64,000 nt of DNA from Amyloporia xantha (lineage: Eukaryota > Basidiomycota > Agaricomycetes > Polyporales > Adustoporiaceae). Below the pieces are notes generated by a model. That model did not search any database. It saw nothing but the letters and a program-made list of their open reading frames with translations, and was not told the DNA's origin. Shown piece by piece: positions 47,599-59,573 of the stretch (within the stretch, counting starts at the first letter, position 1; the number at the start of each line of letters is the position of its first letter). Position numbers and translations under genes: made by a program. The stretch is taken from the NCBI GenBank assembly GCA_036971615.1, contig JAYKKR010000013.1, positions 310,001 to 374,000 on the forward strand, read 5' to 3'.

Positions 47599-49131
47599 TC
47601 ATGAGTACCCACCGCCATAGCCCGGTGGTGGCGGACCTGCAGGTGGCGTATACTGCTGCTGACCCGACGAAATCGTCGCACGCACTGCCGCGTACGGGTC
47701 GGCATACTGCATTGTCCGACTAACCCTCGGACCCTCCGATGCCGGGGGCGTCACAGCGCCCGGGCCTGCTCCTGCCCCAGGTCCTGCCCCGAACCCACTC
47801 GGCGTCGGGTCTGAGAACGCGCCATAGGCATCGATGCTCGGACGCGGCATTGCAGGTGCGCCGTACGTACTCGTAGGCGGGGCGTATGTGGCATTGCTAT
47901 CCGCAAATGGCGACTCCGCGTTGTCTGTGGGTGGCTTCGGGTAGTACGGCGAGTCTCCCTCATCATACTCCTCGCCCTCGGCATGTGTTTCGATCTCGGA
48001 AAATTCGGTGGGATGCGCAAACGGCTGGTCGCGAGGGCGCGTAGACTTGCCGTTCCGCCAGTCCATGACGTTCAGGCCCAGCGAGGCTGTCCAGAAGACT
48101 GTGCAAGCAAAGTCAGCGGTGCGGCTCATGACCTACACGATAGAACGTACGAACCGAACGTCAACCAAAAGAAGACTGCGCCCGCTTTCTTGGTGCCGCA
48201 CCAGCCGCCCAACCCGTTCCTGTACGTTTCGCCCAAACTGGCGTGCGGGTCCTTGCTAGCGTCTTTGCAGCCTGGTTCTGTCCATGCTGAGATAGTGACG
48301 ATGAATCTGAATAGGAGTTTAGACTCGAGCGCGTAGACATGGAGGATACAGCGGGCTCACGCAATGAGGAGGCTGACAACGGTTCCCGCGCCAGTCATGA
48401 TGAAGCCGACGCGGACCTCATTCAGGGCACGCGCCAGTCGCGCACCCTTGTTGTATTTGTCGTATATGACGGGCACGAACACTAAGAAAGGGGGAAGAAG
48501 ATGCCGGTCACTGCGACGAACAACGCAAAGCCCGTCAAGCCCGCTGTAAACATAGTGACGTCAGTGGAATTGACTGCGACCCGACCAGCGACACGTACAT
48601 GGTCCGACCTTCCAGCGCGCTTGGAAGGCAGCGACACGCTGGCGAAGCAACACATCGCGAGGAAGTTGAAAAACGCTTGGGACGCATGAAATACGATGGC
48701 GGGTTTGGAGACGATCATCTGTGACAACGACGCGTCAGTTCAAGTCGGCAGACGCGAAGACGAGAGAAAAGATGAACCCAGATCCATAGCGTAGAGAGGA
48801 CAGGGATGAAGAGGAGGAAGACGAGATACCCTCCCGTCGTTGCGGACGTCCCCATAGACGCGAGAGGGTATGTTGAAAGAACATGAACATTACGTAACCG
48901 GTTCGACCGGGATGTGAGCAAGGCACCTTCCCCTACCCTGCAGACGCCGCAGCTGGCTCGCAGAAACTTCTACACGAACACGAAAGCGAGAGTGACACGC
49001 ACGTCGTCCTCAAACGGCATCATCCCCGCGTTTCCAATTCCTCCTGTGGTGGACATCGGCATTGGGAGAGTGGGCTTCTTCTCGGGCAAGACGCGTGTGA
49101 CTGCATTTTGTATAGTGTCGAGCAGGGGCAT
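47599..49131 (-). CDS. Four-TM, MARVEL-like membrane protein with Pro/Gly-rich tail
   Basis: Starts at ATG 49131 (MPLLDTIQNAVTRVLPEKK) and ends at 47599; about seven or eight exons. Clear segments in order: GMMPFEDD; a TM segment near 48860 (YVMFMFFQHTLSRL); IVSKPAIVFHASQAFFNFLAMCCFASVSL; AGLTGFALFVAVTGIFFPL; VFVPVIYDKYNKGARLARALNEVRVGFIMTGAGTVVSLLIA; WTEPGCKDASKDPHASLG..WCGTKKAGAVFFWLTF; FWTASLGLNVMDWRNGK. The C-terminal 150 residues are cytosolic, acidic then Pro/Gly/Ala-rich, ending PPAGPPPPGYGGGYS. Four helices with the KAGAVFFWL..W.ASL pattern suggest a MARVEL fold, as in fungal eisosome-type proteins. The exon boundaries between 48920 and 48720 are not settled. Confidence 0.65.
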
Positions 49132-51915
49132 GATGTTTCAGCGAGGCGAGGTGCGTGGGTGGATGCTCGGATGTTCTCGGTGAATGTGATCGTGAAGCTA
49201 GTATTCGTGGTAGGAGCGTATCAGAAGGTGGTGGGTGATATCGCGTCGGGACAGTGAGATATATCGTGTAAATGGGCCTCGCCAAGGGTGTACAAGCTAC
49301 GATCAAAACTGCGGTTGTATGGCACTGCAGGTACAGCCTTTGAGCGATGAGACAAGAGGTCCCGATGGGTGAAAGCGTGAACAGTGGTCGGCGCTCCTCG
49401 CTGCATGTCGCCACAGCTTCCGTAAGCAGCATTGGTGAATGCATCGCCCATCCAGGCGTTTCTGCGGTAACTCTCCCAAACGACCTTAGCGTTGTTACCA
49501 TACTCGCCAGGCCACTCTTTCACTTTCAAGAATGTACATACAATGTCGAATCTATGTGAGGGCTTTGCAGAAAGTCAGGTTTTCCCTAAATGGAAAAAAA
49601 CAAGTCACATGACTAGCGCCTTTCTTCACGTGATCGGAACGCGATACGCGTCGCAGTGCTGCACAGTACAGCTTCAATACTCCCGCCACGGCTGTCTCGT
49701 GTGTCTTTTGTAGCACAGTAATTTCTCAGATACTGGAGATTAAACTGGACTTGCATAAGTGACCGATAGACTGATTTGCAAACGTACTGCTTGCAATTCG
49801 GCCTATGGGTCAGATACGCAACGGTGGCAGCCTCCGTGTCTCATATGTCGTGCATTGTTTTTCTTTGTGTCCTACCTACTTTTTTCCGCACCATCATCAT
49901 CCATACACGCATCTCCTCAGCTATCTTCCGCTACTATGTTCTCACAACTTCAAGTAAAAACACGTCCATCCTTGCACTTACCTGCATCTCTTCTTTTTAT
50001 TTTCTGCACAGGTTTCTGAGGGCAAACACCATTCCTCAAGGCACGCGCGCGCACCGTCCGGGACTTGAGGTAAGGCCTCACACGCTGGCAGGATGTCGGG
50101 CGAGGAGTCATGACCCGACGACCTCGGTGTCCTGTTGACGTCTGGGGCCATCCCCGATCACTTCTTCCTGCTCTCGTACCAGATGCTTATCGCTTCTATC
50201 GCGGAGAGCTTGCAGGTTTCGAGGCGTTTACAGCTTAGCGCAAGGTCGACCGACAGCTCGAAGACAGGCCTGTCTGCATGCAGCGCATGGAGTAGGAGGG
50301 TCCCGCTGGCGAGGTCGGGGGAGGGCTTGATCACCCCTATGAACTCGACTCCCCCAGCGGTGGTAAAGTATTAATTTTCACTTCCATTTTCTGTGCTTGC
50401 ACTTCGTTGAACGGTGCTTACCATCGTGCGACAGGTGTCTCGTCAAATTTTCGATCGACAAGGAAGAGTGGTACAGTCGCTGTCCCATTTATTCTGAAGC
50501 CAGTCGGCTGACCAAATTTTACCGGCAGTGCTACCGCGAAACAGTCAGACCGCCTAGGACTAGTGGTGGAGCAGCTCTTGCATATCATTCCTTGTCGTTT
50601 TACATGACGCTGATGGCTTTACCCGCTAGCAGTACATGTAGTCACTTTCATTTTCGATTACTATCTCCTCGATGCGGTAGCAATACCGTTCTGATGGTGC
50701 GACGCATTCTCTGATGCATTCGCGCTTTTGCTTAACATTCTGCTCATCTTCAGATATTCCGTATCACCGTTGTTAATGGCGGAGAGATGGAGAGCAGTAA
50801 TAGCTATCAGAGAGGAGGGAGGTGCACAACGAGAGCTGGCCACTCTCGCTGTGCATCTCCTATTCTCGACGGTAGCTGAAGGGATACTCAGCCGCGGCTG
50901 AATATGGTATGTCTTTTGTTTCATCGTTGCCATATCCGAGCAAGAGCTGACTCTCGTGCGCCAGAGAATAAAATGCATCGGAAGCTGTGACGCGAGCAAT
51001 TTGCGAAATCATGGTAATTTGCAGATTATTCCTCGATTGAACCCGGTGAGCACATTCTCATTTTATTTCTATCCGACGTTCCATTCATTACATCTTCTAG
51101 GATCGTCGCAATATGCCCAACGGTCGCGGCAGCGAAATCGAGGGATTGGTCTCGGGTGCTCTTTTCTCTGCTTTTGCCTGTGGTTTTCTCTCTTTGTTGT
51201 CTCTTTTTCGCTCTCTATCTGTCTGTTCTCATGTAACGGCCTCGCGAGGCGTTGCTGGATGGACCGGGAGGCGTCGGAACGTAGGCATTTCGGCGGCTGG
51301 CACGATGACACCCGCTCTCTGGACGGCGTCCTCAGCGAGGATGTTGAGTGCGCGCGTAAATAGGTCCCTCTCGCCCAGTCGTCGGTTTGCCGAGCCATTG
51401 TCCGTGCGCTTACAGGTTCGGAAGGCTTTGTCTTCGCTTGGTCGCGGTCTCGATTGTATTCTCGTTTCGCGATTCTGTGTGTTTTGCTGTGTGTATGTGC
51501 TATTTGTTTTTGAGCCTGGCGATGTCTCTGGCCTGAGCTAGGTGCAGGGGAGGCTGTTTGTATTTGAAATGCATCGCTGCTTTGATTCGGAACAACGGAG
51601 TGAACGTCTAAGAGTACTTCGCTCTCATGTCCTCTCGCCCGCCATGTCGTCTTCCTAACATTGGATATACTCATCACCCTTGCTCTCTGCTGGCAAAAAA
51701 ATCCATGCTTTGACTGATCGTAAGAGACCGGTGCACACTCTTTTCAAGTCACACAATGCAAGAGAACTAGAAAAGATGTATTAGAAAGCAGCCACTAGTA
51801 CAGTCTTCCTTTTGCAAGCAAATTCGTCCCAATAAGGCGAAAACTAAGTGAGTGACAGATAACGCGAATGCAGCAGTGCATCGGTGCAATTTTGTAGAAG
51901 GCTCTTAGAGAGCTT
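49132..51915. other. Gene-poor 2.8-kb stretch
   Basis: No gene is supported. Near 49936-50400 there are splice-like signals (GTAAAA..CACAG, GTAAGG) and a short ATG frame at 50111 (VDVWGHPRSLL, RFYRGELAGFEAFT) that runs into stops, which could be a gene relic or a non-coding transcript. 51113-51541 (plus) and 51069-51674 (minus) are overlapping frames in a pyrimidine-rich region; neither has domain evidence. Confidence 0.35.
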
Positions 51916-53839
51916 TTACGACTGGTTGTCAGGGCGCAGCGACCGCACCACCTTGCCTGTAACATCAAAATTAAAACATAAGCATCGTGACCGTATAAAC
52001 GGCAAATGATATAACTGACCAGCCCGCCAGATCTCCTGGTCATCAATCTCCTTCAACTCCTTAGCGAGGTCCTGGCGGTACGTCGAGCGGGAGTTGAACT
52101 CCAGGCTGCGACGCGTCTCGGTGCCGTCGCGCACGCTCTGGTAGAGACGCTCAAATACGGGCAAGTTCGTCTCCTCGAAGACCTTGGCCCAGTCGAGCGC
52201 CCCGCGGCGAGCCGTCGTCGAGCACGCGTTGTACATGTAATCCATACTGTGTAAGAGGTAAACAGAATCAGGGTCAGGGGCTCATCAGAACAGACGAACA
52301 GGGAGATCATACCCATGCTGGCCGATCAGGGGGTAGAGGGACTGAGTAGCCTCCTCAACGGTCTCGTTGAAAGCCTCAGACGGCGTGTGGCCGTTGGCAC
52401 GGAGGACCTTGTACTGTGCGCAGAACAGGCCCTGGATGGCGCCCATCAACTGCACACGTCCGCGTCAGTCTTCCGAATAACACTACAAACTCCAGACTGG
52501 TATTGGCACTTACCACACCACGCTCACCGTACAAGTCCGAGTAAACCTCCTTCTCGAAGGTCGTCTCGTACATGTACCCTGAGCCGATCGCGACACCCAG
52601 GGCGACAGCCTTCTCCTTCGCCTTGCCCGTCACGTCCTGCCACACGGCAACACTCGAGTTGATGCCGCGGCCCTCCTTGAAAAGAGTGCGCACGGTGCGC
52701 CCAGAACCCTTCGGCGCAACGAGGATCACGTCAACGTCAGTCGGGGGAATGACGTGTGTGTCGTCCTTGTACACGACGGAGAAGCCGTGCGAGAAGTAAA
52801 GCGTCTTGCCCTTGGTGATGAGCGGCGCAACGGTAGGCCACGTCTGCGACTGCGCAGCATCGGAGAGCAAGTTCATGATGATGGTACCGCGGTTGATTGC
52901 CTCCTCGATGGGAAAGAGGGTCTGACCGGGTACCTACCAGGGGCGTCAAAAACGGCGATTGAGGTAAAATACGGAGACAGCTTACCCAACCGTCCTCCAT
53001 AGCCTGCTTCCAGCTCTCGCCACCCTCGCGGACACCAACGATGACGTTGAGACCATTGTCACGGGCGTTAAGACCCTGCCCGTGTCCCTGCGAGCCATAG
53101 CCGATGAGGGCCAGGGTGTCGTTCTTGAAGTAATCTTGAAGCTTGACGAGAGGCCAGTCACTCCGTTCGTACACAACCTCCTTGGTGCCAGCAAACTCAA
53201 GGGTCTTTACACCACGCGTAGCCTATTCATAGTGTTCAGTATTCCATCAGACACCCGATCAATGACTTTAGATTGACTTTGGGAAGAAAAGCATGATGAT
53301 TGTGTGGGACGTAAGAAACAAAAGTGACCGCGAATAGACAAATTGAAAAGCGCTGGGCCATCGCTCACTACCGACAACAGCATACGGTGAGAAACGGACG
53401 GACATATTCTGTCTGTCTCAAATTCGTTCTGTTCGCCCTTGCGTACATGAGCCCATCGTCCAGAATTGATCGAAATTGTGATCCTGAACGAGATTCCGAC
53501 GCGACTCTTACGACGATGAGGACAGAATGAGCTCCATTCTCCGGCTTGACATGTCAAGGTCTCGGTCGAAAACCAAGCAATTCCTTTGGCAGTGGTTGGC
53601 CAAGCAGCCACGTAAATCAAAGACGAAGCCAAAGGCGAATGCAGCTACATAAAATCGAGAAAAACACTCGGCTAAGACGAATTACGACTTACCGTGATGG
53701 TAGACTGCCGTGAGGGGGTAGCGGCATTGCGAGCAAGGAGAGAGTACGACGCCGACTGCACGGACTTGCTGAGGGCGCGGGCGCGGGGCGCACGACGAGC
53801 AGCAGCGCGAAGAGCAGAGCGAGCGGCGAAGGAGGACAT
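51916..53839 (-). CDS. ILV5: Ketol-acid reductoisomerase, mitochondrial
   Basis: Second common step of valine, isoleucine and leucine synthesis: NADPH- and Mg-dependent isomerisation and reduction of acetohydroxy acids in the mitochondrial matrix. Exons 53839-53693, 53222-52986, 52933-52514, 52449-52313, 52246-52020 and 51956-51916 keep frame and give about 402 residues. An Arg/Ala/Ser presequence covers residues 1-55. The Rossmann motif is ALIGYGSQGHGQGLNARDNG. Further family blocks are MNLLSDAAQ, LYFSHGFSVVY, DVILVAPKGSG, IGSGYMYETTFEKEVYSDLYGERG, and the metal-site helices AFNETVEEATQSLYPLIGQHGMDYMYNACSTTARRGAL. The C-terminus is VVRSLRPDNQS. Class I length. Confidence 0.96.
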
Positions 53840-53863
53840 GGCGGTAAGAGGTGAGTCGAACGG

Positions 53864-53870
53864 TGAGTCA
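53864..53870. promoter_or_regulatory. TGACTCA, Gcn4-type site near the ILV5 start
   Basis: A perfect TGACTCA (written TGAGTCA on the plus strand) lies 25 bases before the ILV5 ATG, with a near match (TGACTCG) at 53922-53928 and a TATATATTA stretch at 53881-53889. General amino-acid control factors of the Gcn4/Cpc1 type bind this heptamer. The closest copy is downstream of the TATA-like stretch, so it may be in the transcribed leader. Confidence 0.4.
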
Positions 53871-54063
53871 AGTCGAGCTCTATATATTACGCGCGCAAAC
53901 TTTGGCTCTTCCATAAGCGCTCGAGTCACGCTCTTTCAGCAGATCCTTTCTTGGTTCAGCCGGTCAGGTCACTGCCCCCCGCAGCGGGGTCGCTGCACAA
54001 ATTCAGATGTACACAGCGACTGTATTATTCCATCAGCTCGATTACTAGAGGCCCGTGAAGACA

Positions 54064-55331
54064 ATGCTTCCAGATATTGAGAACTCATTGGACAGTTCGA
54101 TACCTCGCAAATCTTCGTTCCGTTTCTTACTGGATTATTCGACTGGAATCGCGCTCTTTTTGCTCTTCTTGGTATATTGTATCTTTGCGGGATTCCTGTG
54201 GATAGACCAGAATGTCCGCTTGTATGGTACATGGGGCTATGTGCCATTAGCAGCTGTATTACTTGTGACAATGGTCGTGATGGCGCGTGTCCTTGCAAGA
54301 CCGCATGAGTCGTCTCCAGGAATAAGGTACGTGCAGAGCATGTATTTGTCGACAGTCGGACATATTTGACAAAAATGTTGACATTTCTTCGTCCCAAGCT
54401 CACCATTTCCTGGCTGGGTGGTCGTTCTCTGTCGTACTGGCTGCGTCGCCTGGCACGCACTTCTGTCGTTCGTCTGTCTCAGCAGCATCATCATACTTTT
54501 AGTCAACTTTCTACATCCAAAATCGCTCAACATCCTCTGGGGTGCAATCACGCTGGGATGCTCGATTTGGTTCATCCTCCCTACTTACCGCTGGTACCGC
54601 AGATGTCGACGTGAGCATGTCATCATCGTGCAGAACGAAGAGAGGTGCACAATTTCGAAATCTCACTGACTGCCGCGCTCACTCGTCTGTACTATCTGGC
54701 GCTAAGATATGGAGACACTGTATACGTCTGTATACCCGTCTTCAAAATCTGCGGACACTTCATCGTCGTAGTGCGTAACCAGAAGTATGAATTGCGCCTC
54801 GACACGGGTGTGCACCGCAGACCCATATTCATTGAGCGCCCTCTCCATCCCGGTGAGGCCGAACAAATGCGCAATTCACTTGGGTACCACTGGTTCGTCG
54901 TTGGCTGGACGCGACGAAGCCACGCCGACATCGTCAGCGTCTTCATCCAGGCGATAGCTGCCTTCGGTCGATACCACATCATCGAAAACAACTGCCGGCA
55001 CTTTCTCCAGATTGCATGCTGGCACTTTATTGACGGTGTATCAGTCTGGCACGAAAATATGCTTATGGTTTTATCAGAGGGCACGGACCATGTGTTCTTC
55101 GTACTCAAAATGGGCATGATGATGGGGAAATCGATCCAGCGGGAATTTTACCGCTGGTTGTGGGCTCGCTGGATTGGAGCCGGTATGTAGGACGGCGCGC
55201 ATGAAATTTAGGAGCTTTGGCTAATGAGATCGTCAATTATAGACTGGGAAACATCATCAGCGGATGAATATCGGTGTCTCGCGTTCATTGAGGACCTCAT
55301 GGACCACGATGTTGTACCTGGCAATGGTTGA
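54064..55331 (+). CDS. Multi-TM protein with LRAT/PPPDE-like C-terminal domain
   Basis: Starts at ATG 54064. Exon 1 ends near 54328 (AG before GTACGT), exon 2 starts near 54401 (CTCACC), and the last exon runs from about 55245 to the stop at 55331. Four TM helices come first (GIALFLLFLVYCIFAGFLWI, YVPLAAVLLVTMVVMARVLA, LLSFVCLSSIIILLVNFL, ILWGAITLGCSIWFILP). A soluble domain follows with VFKICGHFIVVVRNQKYELRLDTG and, 80 residues on, YHIIENNCRHFLQIACWHF. A His near a beta-strand pair and a later NNCRHF helix fit the circularly permuted papain-like fold of LRAT/PPPDE proteins (His before Cys). That assignment is inference. The join near 54610-54640 is unresolved: the only in-frame option seen leaves an intron of about 32 bases. 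Confidence 0.6.
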
Positions 55332-56948
55332 ATATCTATTGACGAGCCTTGATTGCACATTGAAACCTACGGGGACATGTATGACGAATAAAGGAGAAAG
55401 ACATGTCGGTCATTGGAGAAATGTACTGGTGTAATACTGTAATATATAGGGAAGACCCTTAAACGCTGCCAATCCGGAGCTACTCCCAGAGAAGTCCACG
55501 TCGCTTCCGACGCCCTTCCAAATTCTTAAGGGTCAGTCGCGTTTAGCTGCATCGCAACGACCAACGCTACGGGCATCGGTCTTTGTCGCGCCGAAACAAC
55601 TTGAAGCAGTAACTTCTTGAATTCACACTGCCACTCTTCGAACAGATAATCGCGAAACTCTGCATCACCAGAGATGAGTAGGGATGATTGAGTAGGAGCG
55701 GCCGCTCTCCTGCTCTGCCAGTCCTACTCGCCGCTGATGTCAATGTTACTTTCCCCTGGTATGCTACATGATAATTGTCACTGATAAATGATCCCTCTCA
55801 CCGCCTCACGCCGCGTCCTCGTTGGACCAAGTAGCCTGCTTGACACAGCAGTGCCGTCTCCTTCAAGGTCCAGATCCAAGCCAGTCGCCGCTTCAGGACT
55901 TGCTGCCCGCATCACCGCCCTACCACCGACTTCCTCTCCCCAGTTACGGGTTGATACCCCGTGACCTATGAATGCCTTGAGTGGATCTACTTGCTACTTA
56001 GCTAACGGCACGCAGTAAGACATACGCTAATTTTCAACGCATACCCAGGACACCAACGGATTAGACGACGTATGCAGCGAAAGCGGCCATTCTCCCACTT
56101 CACATGCCGTCTCACCCGCGGTGTCTCCACCCATGTATACTACGTATCATTCGGAAGGCATAGTTATCAACGTGAGGCTATAGAGAGATCATGAATGACA
56201 ATTGGGAATATGTAAAGCCAGAGGGATCTGAAGCACACCTACGAATCGTGATGCATCGCTTGGGAACTATGTTAGAATCAATATCAATATGCAGCTGAGA
56301 TACTTCCTGAATATTTCATACATCACCGCTGTATTAGCATTGATTCTTGGTAGCAGAAGAGTCCAATCTCTGACTCGTCCTATTACTTAGACTTCTCCGC
56401 GTGAAGATATTAGCACCAGCAGATACGAAAAGTTGACAGGCAAGGAACTCGACTCACAACTTTCAATATCACAAGAGATGTTTTACACAAGCAAAGAGCT
56501 TGTACGTGAATTCGAGCTGACTTGAATCGCTGGTCGAAACAGCGAGTTCATCGGGGTCATGACTCCCCTCCCTCGATACTGCGCCACCGACGTGTACCAT
56601 GTCTGAGTCTTGAATTTTGATCGTTGATCGCGCAGCGCACCGCCCTCGGCCGGATGTTCGAACAATTCCTGCACACTCACAAGAAAAGGTATAAGATCAG
56701 GAGTAAACTGAGATAGGGTTGTGGGAAACAGAGACGAATAGTGATGTGATTTATATTTTTTCTGCTGTTTTTGTGTTTGTGCCTGTGCAGTCCGAAAGAA
56801 AGAGCGCTCAGCACCGGTTGTAGAGTGAAAACAAGGTGAAAGAGGGTCATCCTGAGCAAAGCACCGAGGCGTCCACCGAGGCCTAGAAACTCGAGGGGCG
56901 CCCCAGCACTGCAAAGTCACCTGTATGTTTTAGCGACGATGGGGCTCT
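55332..56948. other. Gene-poor 1.6-kb stretch
   Basis: No gene is supported. It contains an inverted repeat (55454-55533, listed separately). A minus-strand frame at 56483-56920 has no domain and is not called. Confidence 0.4.
55454..55533. repeat. Inverted repeat, 9-base arms
   Basis: GACCCTTAA at 55454-55462 and TTAAGGGTC at 55525-55533 are perfect inverted copies with a 62-base interior. It could be a stem of a structured RNA or the ends of a short element. No tRNA features are seen inside. Confidence 0.5.
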
Positions 56949-57425
56949 TCATACAGCCACCGGTGAGGGAGGAAACATGCGATGAGAAATGTCCTCCCGC
57001 TGCTGCGCGACTTCCAGGGGCAGTAGGGTGTATTCGAACGGCCGGAAACCCATCATCAAGGCCCAATCAGACGGTACACGCCTCCCCGAGTCGTCAACGC
57101 GCCTGATCTCTCCTACGGTGAACACGGTCGGTGACCCCGATTTGACAGCCGACTGCTTAGGCTTCAGCTTGTCCTTGACCAAGCCTCTTGTCCACGAGCG
57201 AGTCATCATTATGGAAGGCATCTTGGGGAGGGTTGGACGCCGGACTGCCTTGGGCTTGGAGGGAGGCTTGAGGGAGCGAAGTGAGCTGCGTCCCAAGGAG
57301 TCCGAGCAAGGCTTCGTAGTCAAACCGCCGTAATCGAGCCACCGAGGAACACGGAGTGCGTGGGGAGTATGGGGGTGGAATCGAGCAGAAGTAGCAAATG
57401 TGAGCTGGTAAGGGCAGGGGAACAT
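56949..57425 (-). CDS. Hypothetical basic protein, possibly mitochondrial
   Basis: An uninterrupted frame of 158 residues from ATG 57425. The N-terminal 45 residues are short of acidic residues and rich in Arg, His, Thr and Ser, as in a mitochondrial presequence. The middle is basic and Pro/Lys-rich (LKPPSKPKAVRRPTLPK, KDKLKPKQ). The C-terminal half looks folded (TVFTVGEIRRVDDSGRRVPSDWALMMGFRPFEYTLLPLEV). I do not recognise it; a small mitochondrial ribosomal or assembly protein would fit, but this is only a guess from composition. Confidence 0.45.
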   Translation of the reverse strand: MFPCPYQLTFATSARFHPHTPHALRVPRWLDYGGLTTKPCSDSLGRSSLRSLKPPSKPKAVRRPTLPKMPSIMMTRSWTRGLVKDKLKPKQSAVKSGSPTVFTVGEIRRVDDSGRRVPSDWALMMGFRPFEYTLLPLEVAQQREDISHRMFPPSPVAV

Positions 57426-57959
57426 AACGGCGCGCGTGGTGATAGATATGGGCACGAAAGTGGGAGTTTATGCGTGCTGAAGGCAGCCTGAATACATTTT
57501 ATACCAATTCCGCGACGGGTCTACTTGGAGATTTCATTTGAGGTCTGACCGCTGGTCAAACCGTTATCATCATCAGGACCAGCCATTGCGCCTCAGGGCA
57601 ATATCGGTCTCCACGTTTCACTTTTGACCAGATCAAGTCCCTTTACCACACGTGGCGCATGGAATCCTAGATCAGCGAGCAGTGTGACGGCATGCGAATG
57701 CAACCTCAGGTCCTCGAAAACTGGAACGAACCATATCCAGAAATATTGGATCCGCAGCCACGCGAAAGTAGGTAACGTTCATGAGGCCAGTAGCCATAAC
57801 GGCACCGCACATTTTATGCCCAAGTCAGCTGGGGATTTCAAGAAAATCGGGTACATGAGACTATCATACAAACAATCTAGAAAACGCACACAGTCAGACG
57901 ATTCTCTGAGTCTGAGAAACACGACATCCTACAGATCCTGACGGAAACCATACAGACCA
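57426..57959. other. Intergenic
   Basis: Upstream of the gene at 56949-57425 and downstream of the DUF1295 gene, both minus strand. A frame at 57624-57941 has no support. Confidence 0.4.
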
Positions 57960-59290
57960 TCACTGGTCCTTTTCTTTGTCCTGCCCGAACAGCATCTCAT
58001 CGACACGCTCCTTCTTCCCTCGCAGTTGCAGGAGGAAGCCCCACACTGGCGTCAGGAAGGGCACGAACATGGCTACGCGCTGACGATAGGCGCCATATGC
58101 CTCCGGATACTTCGACAAGGAGATGCTCTCCGTGAAGCCAGTCGACGAGAAGAAGAGCACACAAAGGACGAGCGCGGGTGCCAGGGGCCACAAGGAGGTC
58201 ATGGACGTCGACGAGAGAGACAAGTTGGGCGACTCCGGGGCCAGAATGGGGAACAGGGTAATGAGAATCTGCAATTCAGAATGGGTCACGATGAGCTGGA
58301 GTAGCGCAATCGGGTCGCACTCACCCAGAACGTCTGCTCGCAGAGGAAGTTGGGATGCCTGGACCACGCCCATAGTCCGCGCGTGACGAAGCCGCGCTTG
58401 GCATCTCGCGGCGTCCACTTAATACGCGCGCCGATCCAGTCGTTTTTCTCGTGGACGCCCTTGTGCTTGTAAGTTTGGAAAGAGTATTGCTGGTTATCTG
58501 CGATAAATTCGAGGGCAATATCGAGGAGCGCCAGCGTGCCAAGGACATAATCGGATGTGCTGAGCTCGGAGGGTTGCTGGAAGGCAGCGATGTGGGCAGG
58601 AATTCCGAGAAGTAATAGGATGATATTTTGGATGACGGCTATACGAAGGTTTGATGAGAAGAGGCTTTGCGTTATAAAGCAAGTACAGACCTATGAATGT
58701 AAGGTTGAACACCTGAAACAACCATGTAGGAATCTTGCTGCGGACAATTTGCCAACGATAATCCTCGTCATGGCTATAACAGTCAAAATGTTCGGAACCC
58801 AGCGTACTTATGTAAGACTGTCACAGCTCACAGATTAAAGAGTCCCCTTCTCCACGTGTTGTATGATAAGCTGGAATGTGCTCATTAGTGAGTGCGAGAA
58901 TAATACAATATTTAGAGCCCACCGGCACATCCAGATCACCTAAAGACATTCTCAGAATGACTACACTATGTAAAAGAAACGGAGACTTACCACTAGTCCA
59001 AACATAAGTAAAGCTCTTGGACTGTACGTCTGGGCAACAGTAGGATGGACAGTCTCAGGTGTGTATGGCCAAAACGGCATGGGGGCCTCGTGGGGCCAGA
59101 ATGGTAACAAGGCAAAGTACGCGGTGTAGATGGTCGGCAAGAAGGTCCACACTCTGTCGACTTGCGATACATTTCCGGTGAGTATGGAGAGAACATATGT
59201 TGCGACAGTCATGGATAGACAGAATTTGAGGGGCCATTCGAAGGACGGTGGGATGCCCCGTATGAATTCCGCAACCGGTAGTGGTGCCAT
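57960..59290 (-). CDS. DUF1295 (steroid-5-alpha-reductase-like) membrane protein
   Basis: Polytopic membrane protein of the DUF1295 family, related to the C-terminal reductase domain of steroid 5-alpha-reductases and isoprenylcysteine methyltransferases. Exons begin at ATG 59290 (MAPLPVAEFIRGIP) and continue at about 58885-58845 (LSYNTWRRGLFNL), 58794-58703 (DEDYRWQIVRSKIPTWLFQVFNLTFI), 58651-58333 and 58274-57960. Signature elements are SQVDRVWTFLPTIYTAYFAL; WLFQVFNL; EFIADNQQYSFQTYK; then TRGLWAWSRHPNFLCEQTFW, the cofactor-binding RHPN motif; and the C-terminal ESISLSKYPEAYGAYRQRVAMFVPF. About 7 TM helices and ~340 residues, normal for the family. The substrate is unknown. Confidence 0.88.
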
Positions 59291-59573
59291 CACTTTCTGT
59301 GCGGTATTTGTTTTCAGTGTACGTCCCGACCGATAGCTAATATGGTGGCAGTAAAACGCGATGGAAAGTAGTGGTACAATCTATATAGACCGAGTTGGAT
59401 CGAGAATTCGCAGTCGTCTCGGATGTCGCCAGTGGCCACTCGCGACAACCCCGCATCACGTGGTCTCACTATTTTGGCCTGTTTGGTCCCGGCCACTGCC
59501 AGTCCTGTCCGTCGACGACCTTTGAACATCCGACATCTCTCAGCTAGCTTTTCAACTGTAGACCTATCACTCC

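Noticed and set aside
51069..51677. Overlapping frames of 202 (minus) and 142 (plus) residues
   Set aside because: Low-complexity charge pattern on one strand and Leu/Ser/Phe-rich on the other, as expected from a pyrimidine-rich region; neither has splice or domain support.
55440..55540. Possible tRNA around the inverted repeat
   Set aside because: No T-loop (GGTTCGA-type), no D-loop and no suitable anticodon arm; other stretches were also scanned without a tRNA.
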